Shown here: positions 8,956 through 16,794 of the stretch, one piece after another
How the letters are laid out: each line of letters starts with the position of its first letter
Numbering within the stretch: the first letter of the stretch is position 1
Source of the DNA: Paracoccaceae bacterium
GTDB lineage: Bacteria > Pseudomonadota > Alphaproteobacteria > Rhodobacterales > Rhodobacteraceae
Direction: 5' to 3'
DNA length: 32,961 nt
NCBI GenBank assembly: GCA_026713305.1
Contig: JAPOOS010000070.1
Coordinates: 1 to 32,961 of the forward strand
Made by a program: the position numbers and the translations under genes
The notes under the pieces: generated by a model
The model's database searches: none
What the model was told of the DNA's origin: nothing
The model's input: the letters and a program-made list of their open reading frames with translations, nothing else

Positions 8956-10025
8956 TGGCACAAATCGAACTGCGAAGCGTATCCAAGCACTGGGGACCAA
9001 CCGTCGCCGTCGACGGCATGAACCTGGCCCTCGAGAACGGCGAGTTCGTTGCCATTCTCGGTCCTTCGGGCTGCGGAAAGTCGACGACGCTGTTTCTGCT
9101 CGCCGGCATATATGCGCCAACCTCCGGGGACATCTGTTTCGACGGCGCTCGCATCAACGACGTGGAACCTCGGGACCGCAATGTGGGAATCGTGTTCCAG
9201 TCCTACGCGCTGTATCCCAACATGACGGTGCTCAAGAACCTGCTGTTCCCGCTCAGGTTCACGTCGGTCAAAAGCGAGGAGGCGCTGCGCCAGGCGAAGG
9301 CAATCGCCGAACTGGTGCAGATCGAGGAGTTGCTCGAACGTCACCCCTCCCAGCTTTCCGGCGGCCAGCAGCAGCGTGTGGCGCTTGCGCGAGCCCTTAT
9401 CAAGAAACCCAACCTGCTGCTGCTTGACGAACCTCTGTCCAACCTCGATGCCACGCTGCGCCTGACCATGAGGGGCGAAATCAAGCGCATCCAGCGGGAA
9501 TTGCGGGTCACCACGATTCTGGTCACGCACGACCAGGTTGAGGCGACCACCATGGCGGATCGAATCATCTGCATGAATGCCGGCCGGGTCGAGCAGATTG
9601 GCACGCCGGAGAACCTGTACCGCAAGCCCGACAGAACGTTTGTCGCGACCTTTGTTGGCTCTCCTCCCATCAATCTCATTGACGGGCATGTCAGGAACGG
9701 CAGTTTCGCGGTCGGCCAAAAGCGCATTCCGCTGTCCGGATCTTGCCGTGACGCAGACGTGACGCTTGGACTGCGGCCCGAACTGATCTCGGTTGCCGAA
9801 ACCGGCCTTCCGTCGGAAATCACGAACATCGAGCCGATGGGACGCGAGATTCTGTACACGGCGCAGTCGGAGATTGGATTGTTCCGGTTTCTGGAGGCCA
9901 CTCCGCAACCCCGCATGGCGCTGGAGGACCGGGTCAGGCTGCATGCAAATCCCGAAGATGCCCTGTTTTTCGAACAGGAAACAGGCAGCAGAATCGAGGG
10001 GTTGAGTCTTGCAGCGTTTTCCTGA
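8955..10025 (+). CDS. ABC transporter ATP-binding protein (MalK/UgpC family)
   Basis: Walker [10 protein letters not shown], signature [15 protein letters not shown], Walker [14 protein letters not shown]-loop VTHDQ; C-terminal regulatory-type extension. Confidence 0.96.
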   Translation: MAQIELRSVSKHWGPTVAVDGMNLALENGEFVAILGPSGCGKSTTLFLLAGIYAPTSGDICFDGARINDVEPRDRNVGIVFQSYALYPNMTVLKNLLFPLRFTSVKSEEALRQAKAIAELVQIEELLERHPSQLSGGQQQRVALARALIKKPNLLLLDEPLSNLDATLRLTMRGEIKRIQRELRVTTILVTHDQVEATTMADRIICMNAGRVEQIGTPENLYRKPDRTFVATFVGSPPINLIDGHVRNGSFAVGQKRIPLSGSCRDADVTLGLRPELISVAETGLPSEITNIEPMGREILYTAQSEIGLFRFLEATPQPRMALEDRVRLHANPEDALFFEQETGSRIEGLSLAAFS

Positions 10026-11046
10026 GGCCGGCGGCGGCTACCGCCTGGTCGAGGAGTTCGGGCGACCGGACAGCGCCTGGACTGAATCCGCAACCGGAGG
10101 CGATTCGAGCCCGGAACTGCATGACCGCCTTCGCAGGTCGAACCCGGCGCTGAACGAGATCAGACTCCGACAACCGCCCAGGCCTCTTCCGGAAGGGAGG
10201 CGGCTGCGAGTGGCTTCGTGGAACCTCGAGCGATGCAAGCACGTGGAAGCCACGGCGGACAAGATCCGCAGGACAGGAGCCGAGATTGTCCTGCTGAGCG
10301 AAATGGACATTGGAATGGCCCGCTCGGGAAATCGGGACACGATCGCGGAACTCGCTGAGCTGCTGGACATGGGCCACGCTTCCGGCGTGGAGTTTGTCGA
10401 GCTGGGGCTGGGCGACGAACGCGAAGTTGCCGAGTGCAGTGGCATGGCCAATCGCCTTGGGTTGCACTGCAACGCCGTGCTCTCGAGTTGCGAGTTCACA
10501 CGGGCGGAGATCGTGCGCTTGGGCGCAGGAGGACAATGGCTGGCCGGCCGGACCGGAAAGGGGCAGCCTCGCGTGGGCGGCCGGATTGCAGTGATGGTTT
10601 GCGTCAATCGTGAATCGCCTCTCTGGCTGGTTGCGGTTCATTTTGAAAGCGAGGACGGGCCGAGCGACCGGCTTCGGGAAGCGGAGCTCCTTGTCTCCGA
10701 CATTGCTCTTCACTGCGGCGACGGACCGGTCGTCATTGGCGGCGACTTCAACTTCAATTCGCTGGCCGCCGCCGGGATGGCCGGCGATCAATTGCTGGCA
10801 AGTCCGGAAGAACACGAACCGGCTTTCTCCCTCCTGCGCACTGCCGGCTTTGCCTGGGAAGCGGCGAACACGACATGCCCGACAACACGCCGGCATCCCT
10901 GGGACGGCAACTTCGTCTCGCAGAAGATCGACTGGTTTTTCGTGCGCGGTGTCAATGCGCGAAACCCGCAAGTGATTCCGGCATGCACCTCCGAGGACCA
11001 AAACCTCTCGGATCATGAACTGTTGGTTGCAGACATTTCCTGGTGA
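10009..11046 (+). CDS. Endonuclease/exonuclease/phosphatase (EEP) family hydrolase, coupled to the ABC operon
   Basis: TTG start overlapping the ATPase gene by 17 nt; EEP motifs [37 protein letters not shown] and C-terminal [11 protein letters not shown]. Confidence 0.87.
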   Translation: MQRFPEAGGGYRLVEEFGRPDSAWTESATGGDSSPELHDRLRRSNPALNEIRLRQPPRPLPEGRRLRVASWNLERCKHVEATADKIRRTGAEIVLLSEMDIGMARSGNRDTIAELAELLDMGHASGVEFVELGLGDEREVAECSGMANRLGLHCNAVLSSCEFTRAEIVRLGAGGQWLAGRTGKGQPRVGGRIAVMVCVNRESPLWLVAVHFESEDGPSDRLREAELLVSDIALHCGDGPVVIGGDFNFNSLAAAGMAGDQLLASPEEHEPAFSLLRTAGFAWEAANTTCPTTRRHPWDGNFVSQKIDWFFVRGVNARNPQVIPACTSEDQNLSDHELLVADISW

Positions 11047-11193
11047 GCGGCGGGCCTCCGGCCAGTTCAGTCAGCGAAAACGAGGAATGGACGGGTCGAA
11101 TCGGCGCTCTGCAGGTCTGCTCTTCCATGATCGACCCTGCCATGCCGACAGTGGCCGCGGGAATCGCCCCGCAACGGCGCCATGACCGACGTG

Positions 11194-11546
11194 TCAGCGA
11201 GTTGACGCCAAATGCCCGGAATTCGCCCGGCGATCAGCAGACCCGTTCTTCGTCCTGGTTTCCGGGTCAGCCCGGGGGATGTGCGGCCTCAAGACGAGAT
11301 TGCCCAGTCCGGCCCCGAGCCGACCGATGCAAGCAAGCTTCGGCGCCGTTTCAGGAAGCGCTTCGCTGACGCAGGTGCAGTTCCGCAAGGCAAGCGCCCG
11401 GCATCGGGTCAACATTCGGGACAATCGGCAGGAATCGTTGTAAAGTTCGAAATCGCAGGCGACATCGAAATGCCGCTTGAAGTGGTCGATGCCCGCGCTT
11501 TCCATGAATTCGGCAATGACGATGTCCGGCGTGTCGTTCGACCTGC
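11194..11546 (-). pseudogene. Truncated/decayed D-isomer-specific 2-hydroxyacid dehydrogenase (N-terminal remnant)
   Basis: Minus frame reads TPDIVIAEFMESAGIDHFKRHFDVACDFELYNDSCRLSRMLTRCRALALRNCTCVSEALPETAPKLACIGRLGAGLGNL, matching the expected N-terminal pattern (MPDIVI.EFM......L...FDV.YD..L......L.......ALIVRN.T.V...LL..AP.L.v.GR.G.GLDN). An ACG codon sits where the start Met is expected, and NAD-binding and catalytic parts are missing. Confidence 0.62.
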
Positions 11547-11666
11547 GATGGAGAGGCGAATGGACGCTTGGCCGACTCACTCGTTGCGATTGCAGGCTGC
11601 GGTTGCAAGCGCCGGCGCCTGCCGGCGGCAAAGGGAACGGAAGATCAGCAAGGAGGTGAATGGCAG

Positions 11667-12557
11667 TTGACGGAATTTGTTGCGGTGCTGATGTCCGACC
11701 GCCGCCGGAAGATCTTGAACGAGGAAACGCTCGAGCGGGCCCGCCTCCGCCTGGACGGGCATTCGCCGACATGGCTGGAACAGGGCGTTGCGGCCGAGTT
11801 CGGCGTGCCGCGCCTGCCTGCCCGTCCGGAGTCCTTCAGAGACGAATTCGACAGGCTGGGAATTGACTTGGGAATCGTGCCTGCCGCCAATCGCCGAAAG
11901 AGGCTCTTGGTGGCGGACATGGACTCGACAGTCATCATGCAGGAGGGTCTGGTCGAACTAGCGTTCCTGGCGGGCTGCGGCGACGAGGTGGCGGCGATAA
12001 CCAGCCAGGCCATGAATGGCTTCATCAACTTTCGGGAAGCTCTGGTCCACCGTGTCGAGCTCCTTCGTGGCATGCCTGCAAGCATCGTCGACCGAGTTTG
12101 GAACGAACGGATAGATTTCACGCCGGGCGCCCGTCAGCTCGTCGCAACCATGCGGGCGGACGGAGCGCATTGCGTGATCGTGTCCGGCGGGTTCACTTTG
12201 ATTTCGGGGCGAGTGGCAGCGGTGCTGGGATTCCAGGAACATTGCGCCAACGACCTGGAAATTGTCGACAATGTCCTGACCGGCCGTGTCAGGCCGCCGC
12301 TGTTGGGTCGCGAGAGCAAGAGTGAGATCCTCGTGAACCAGATGGATTCGCTAGGCATAGATCCGGGCGATGTCCTCGCCGTTGGCGACGGTTCCAACGA
12401 CATCGACATGATTTCCCTCGCCGGGTTGGGAGTGGCGTTTCGTGCCAAGCCGGCGCTTGCACAGCACAGCGACGTCCGGATCAACCACTCCGATCTCACG
12501 GCTCTCCTGTTCCTGCAGGGCTACAAGTCCCGGGAATTCCGCCGCCAATGGCCATAG
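11667..12557 (+). CDS. serB: Phosphoserine phosphatase SerB (HAD superfamily)
   Basis: TTG at 11667 preceded by AGGAGGT (11651-11657); HAD motifs LLVADMDSTVI, VIVSGGFT, AVGDGSNDIDMI. The ORF-track start at 11568 precedes the SD and is less likely. Confidence 0.92.
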   Translation: MTEFVAVLMSDRRRKILNEETLERARLRLDGHSPTWLEQGVAAEFGVPRLPARPESFRDEFDRLGIDLGIVPAANRRKRLLVADMDSTVIMQEGLVELAFLAGCGDEVAAITSQAMNGFINFREALVHRVELLRGMPASIVDRVWNERIDFTPGARQLVATMRADGAHCVIVSGGFTLISGRVAAVLGFQEHCANDLEIVDNVLTGRVRPPLLGRESKSEILVNQMDSLGIDPGDVLAVGDGSNDIDMISLAGLGVAFRAKPALAQHSDVRINHSDLTALLFLQGYKSREFRRQWP

Positions 12558-12571
12558 CGCGGAATTCCCGT

Positions 12572-13324
12572 CTACGCACAGAGGCGGTTCTCGCCTGCCA
12601 GCTGTCTGGCCTTCTCGACGAAACGGCTGCGTTCGGAGATGTCGATCTGTCGGCCGGCCATGAGGCGAAGGTACTTGTCAAGAAAGTACCCTGTTGTGCC
12701 AAGCCCCATGACAATCTCGTTGTCATGTCTCGGCGGAATTCCCAGCATGCAAGGCGGCAGAGGCAGCAGTTTCGGGGCCCATCTGCCGGCGCCCATTCGA
12801 CTGACCGACCGGCCTGAGGTTGGAGACACGTACACCAGGTCCCTGCTGCTTCCAGTCACGGCGCATTTGGTCAGGTTCAGTTCATATCCGGTTTCCCTGA
12901 GCAGAGTCATTTCCCATTTCAAGTAGGTCAGCGGCCACTCGGGATTGTCCGCAAGGTCATCCATGAGCTGCATGGTTGCGCGGTAGAGGATCGGATAGGG
13001 GTGCCTTTCGGGCAGAAGAACCACAAGCAGGCGGCAAATCGCAAGCAACGCCGCCAGTTTCAGCTGTCCGGCAATCAGCACGGCGGTCCGCGACTGCTCG
13101 AGTTCCACCGTCAGGTTGCCGAGATGTTGGGAGAGCCGTGCGCGCCATCGCAGACTCAACTGGTTTCCAACCTGGAGAATGGCTGCGTTTCGCCGCGAAG
13201 TTGCGCCGGGCAGCAATCCCCGGCTCATGCCATGGCTGTGGGTGAACGTGTCCAGAAGCGCAGCGTTTTCCCCGTGGCGCGTCACGCCCAGCAGCATGCC
13301 GCTTTCCTGCCATGTAATGCCCAT
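12572..13324 (-). CDS. recO: DNA repair protein RecO
   Basis: 250 aa; W.ESGMLLGVTRHGENAALLDTFTHSHGMSRGLLPGATSRRNAAILQVGNQLSLRWRARLSQHLG and LLPERHPYPILY follow the RecO OB-fold and middle-domain pattern. Confidence 0.86.
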   Translation of the reverse strand: MGITWQESGMLLGVTRHGENAALLDTFTHSHGMSRGLLPGATSRRNAAILQVGNQLSLRWRARLSQHLGNLTVELEQSRTAVLIAGQLKLAALLAICRLLVVLLPERHPYPILYRATMQLMDDLADNPEWPLTYLKWEMTLLRETGYELNLTKCAVTGSSRDLVYVSPTSGRSVSRMGAGRWAPKLLPLPPCMLGIPPRHDNEIVMGLGTTGYFLDKYLRLMAGRQIDISERSRFVEKARQLAGENRLCA

Positions 13325-13541
13325 GCCGTCAGCATCCGCCCGGCGTCAGGAACATGTCTGCACGGACACGCCACGGCAAGGGAGGAGCCGCATCGGCGCC
13401 CAATCAAGCATTGCCTGCCGCGGCCTGCGACCCCCTGCATGGGCGAATCAGGGGGCAGATTGGCCGGCTTGACAGCGTTGGCCTGCGAACCACGCCAGTC
13501 CCGAAGATCCTCGGCACGGCAGGCATCCTTCGCCTGTCCGG

Positions 13542-15569
13542 TCAGTCGTCCTGTTGACGCCTGCCTTCCACAACCGTGGAGGCAAGCTTTCCCGTCAGTT
13601 CGGCCATGCGGTCGAACTCAAGCTCGAAGGTCCCAAGCCCCATGGTTTGCGACCGCAGCTCGATTATGAGATCATGAGTCTCGGACTGAGGCATGCTTGC
13701 CTTGATTTCGTCCCAGCCGTTCCAGCCCTCCCTGGGCGCAAATCCCAGAATCTGACCCCTTCGCCGCAGGATTGTGCTTTGCGCATTGGCCGTGAACTGA
13801 GTGGGAATGAAGATCTGCACCGAGCAGACGGGCTCCAGCAGCACCGGACTGCAGTCCGGCAGGGCTTGCTTCATCGCCAGAATGCCCGCCTTGCGGAATG
13901 CCCAGTCGGAACTGTCGACGGCATGGTACTTGCCGTCGTAGAGATTGACCGAGATGTCTATGACCGGGAAGCCGAGCGGCCCGCTTTCGCAATAGTCGCG
14001 CACGCCGGCCTCCACGGCCGGAATGTACTGCTTGGGCACGACGCCGCCGGAAATCGAGTCGGTGAACGAAATCCCGGACCCTCGGGGAGTTGGCCTGATG
14101 TCGAGATGCACGTCGCCGAACTCTCCATGTCCACCGGACTGCTTCTTGTGCCGGGCGCGGTGCTGAATCGATCTTCTGATGGATTCCTGGTAGCCGGTTG
14201 CGGGGGCCTGAAGCCTTACGCTTGTATTGAAGCGGCTCTTGAGCTTCTGCGCCATGATCTGAAGGTGTGTGTCGCCCTGCCCCCAAATTGCCGTCTCCCG
14301 CGACAGTTCGTTGAGGCGTCTGGAAATTGACGGGTCTTCCTCGATCAGTTTGGCAATGGCCGCCGAGAGCTTGACCTCGTCCTCCCACTTTTCCGGAACA
14401 ATCACTGCCGCATAGACCGGCGCCAAAGGTTCAGGCCAGGGCATGGCGTCGCCAACCTCCCGCGGCGTCAGCGTATTGCCCGTCAGCACGCTTTCCAGGC
14501 GGCCCATGGCCACAACGTCGCCACAGCCAGCTGACGAAATCTTGTCCATCTGGCCGCCAAGCATGCTGTGCAACCCGCTGACCCTTGATCCGCCGAAGGA
14601 CATGCCGTCGTCGACCTTGCCTCGCCAGACGCGTCCGAACGAAATCTTGCCCGCGTAGGGGAGGTGCCGCGTCTTGAACACTTGAACAACCGTGTCGTCT
14701 GCCGGGACTGCGTCCTTGCGCGCCAGTGTGGTTTCGACGCCAGGCACTTCGTGCCGCAGCGCCTTGAGAAGCCGCTTGACGCCCGAGGCCTGTTCGGCGC
14801 TGCCAACCAGAACCGGCATGATCAGCCCTTCCTGCAAGTCCCGCCGCAGGTGCTCGAAGATTTCCGCGGCCGGGGGAACGGTTTCCTCGAACAGGAGCTC
14901 GAGGAGATCGTCGTCGAAATCGGCCAGCGACTCCAGCAGGTCCAACCTGGCCTCCTCGTTGCGGTCCTGCATTTCGCTCGGGATCTCGATCAGTCTTGAG
15001 CGTTGTCCCGGCGTGTACTGGTAGTAGCGTTCCGCCGCCAGATCGAGGTATCCGTCTGATCCTTCCTTGCCAGGAACCGGAATTTGGCGCAGGACCAGGG
15101 GTCTCACGGCCACTTCCTGCAGAGCCGACATCAGGTCGGTGATGGATTCCGAGGCCACATCGAGCTTGTTGATGAAGAGAATCGCCGGAATGTCGTTCTG
15201 CTCTATCGACTTGAGCACCGGGGTCAGCATCGGGACCTTTGTCGCTTCCGGGTCGCAGACCACGACTGCCGCATCGGCCACCGCCAGCGCCGCCTTGGCA
15301 TCCTGCTGAAGCTCGACCGATCCTGGGCAGTCCAGAAATGTCCACGAATCGCCTAGGTACGTGGCCTGCGCAACGTTGACTTCGACGCTCATGTTGCGTT
15401 CTCTTGCCTCCTGCGACGCGTCGCCTGCCGTCGTGCCGTCTCTGATGGTTCCGCGACGTGGTATTGCTTCAGCCTCAAAGAGGAGACCTTCAAGGAGCGA
15501 GGTCTTGCCACTCAGATAGGGGCCCACGATTGCGACGCAACGTGGGCCTGAACTTGAATTCTCAGACAT
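13542..15569 (-). CDS. Elongation factor G-like GTPase (EF-G paralog)
   Basis: Start probably at 15569 (MSENSSSGPRCVAIVGPYLSGKTSLLEGLL); G1 GPYLSGKT, G3 DCPG, G4 NKLD; EF-G domain IV/V motifs (GGHGEFGDVHLDIRP, GFPVIDISVNLYDGKYHAVDSSDWAFRKAG). Confidence 0.92.
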   Translation of the reverse strand: MSENSSSGPRCVAIVGPYLSGKTSLLEGLLFEAEAIPRRGTIRDGTTAGDASQEARERNMSVEVNVAQATYLGDSWTFLDCPGSVELQQDAKAALAVADAAVVVCDPEATKVPMLTPVLKSIEQNDIPAILFINKLDVASESITDLMSALQEVAVRPLVLRQIPVPGKEGSDGYLDLAAERYYQYTPGQRSRLIEIPSEMQDRNEEARLDLLESLADFDDDLLELLFEETVPPAAEIFEHLRRDLQEGLIMPVLVGSAEQASGVKRLLKALRHEVPGVETTLARKDAVPADDTVVQVFKTRHLPYAGKISFGRVWRGKVDDGMSFGGSRVSGLHSMLGGQMDKISSAGCGDVVAMGRLESVLTGNTLTPREVGDAMPWPEPLAPVYAAVIVPEKWEDEVKLSAAIAKLIEEDPSISRRLNELSRETAIWGQGDTHLQIMAQKLKSRFNTSVRLQAPATGYQESIRRSIQHRARHKKQSGGHGEFGDVHLDIRPTPRGSGISFTDSISGGVVPKQYIPAVEAGVRDYCESGPLGFPVIDISVNLYDGKYHAVDSSDWAFRKAGILAMKQALPDCSPVLLEPVCSVQIFIPTQFTANAQSTILRRRGQILGFAPREGWNGWDEIKASMPQSETHDLIIELRSQTMGLGTFELEFDRMAELTGKLASTVVEGRRQQDD

Positions 15570-16222
15570 TGGTTCTCCGCCAAACAAAAGCCGCGGCAAT
15601 GCATGCAATGTCCGGATGTTCGCCGAGCGTTTCCGGCGGGCATCGGATGCCGAAGCCGCAATTCTTTCAGGTTCAAATCCCAGAAGGCGTACACCAAATG
15701 GCATGGGGATTCCAAGCAAGGGAGAGTGCGAGCCTGTGTCATGCCCCAATGTTTGACTTGAAAGCCGTTGCCAGCCATTCCGGCAACTCATTCGTCACAT
15801 CGAAGCTTGCAAGTGCCGCCGTCAAGCCTGCGTGTCTCAACAGCCTTCCCCAGGGGTCACGTTCTCGGGGCGCCTTGCCAAGTCAAGGTGGCGCGGCGGC
15901 TCAAACAACGCAATCCGGATTCGGGACAAATGCAGCGCGTCATTGCCAGCCAAAGGACCATGAGAGCGCCGTGGAGTGTTGCTTGACCTGGATGCAACAG
16001 GAGGCGTGCCGGCATTTGATGCGCCGGTCCACCTGCACTGTGCGCATGCTCAAAGAGAACAATGACCCGGCACAATGGTGCGTGACACTGGGAAAGCGGG
16101 GAAATGGCAGCCCTTTGTTCGTGCTCTGAGTTCCAGCCGCTGTCGGGTCCTCCCGTAAAACTGCCATGGGCATGCGCGCATCAAGCCGGCACATGCAAAG
16201 CGTGTTGCAGTTCGGAAACAGA

Positions 16223-16246
16223 GCATGCTGGGTTGGTCCAGCATGC
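16223..16246. other. Perfect 9-bp hairpin in the GHKL-gene upstream region
   Basis: GCATGCTGG (16223-16231), loop GTTGGT, CCAGCATGC (16238-16246); no T-run. Confidence 0.6.
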
Positions 16247-16794
16247 GCTCGAGAGTTTGATGGAACTTGGCCGAGCGACTAGAAAACGGGACCAACCAAG
16301 CCCGCCTCTGGCGCCATTCAGCATCGGCTGTTCACCCGTCCGATCAGCTGTTGAGCGGACTGCCAATTGAGCGAATGTCGCTTGCCGCATCTGTCAAACC
16401 CACATTGCGCAAACCACAATGACACTCCTCATGATGTTAACCCGACATATTGCAGTGGCTCCAAACTTGTGGCGAAGCCACAGGGCCGGAACCGGAACCC
16501 TGCACCAACTCAACTGTGCAGTGGTTCCCACGGGCTCTGCGAACAGCAGAGCAATGCCTCGGCTTTCCTTCAGGTGTGCACTGACTGCAGCGGCGCTCGT
16601 TCAGACCCCTGAAGTCGCCTTGCAATGCCATGTGCTTGAACTGCAACGCATTGCAGCCGGAATCCGAATTCCGGCCACCAACACCGAACGGCCCTTTGAC
16701 TGCGACCCTGACAATACAGCCTGACATGGGAAGTCGCGTCCGGATCAACGCCCGGATTGGAAGGTGAAGATCTGCCTGTTGCCATTTTGAAAGT

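Noticed and set aside
15658-15700. tRNA-like T-loop string GGTTCAAATCC
   Set aside because: T-stem pairing fails beyond two base pairs and no acceptor, D-arm or anticodon arm could be assembled around it.
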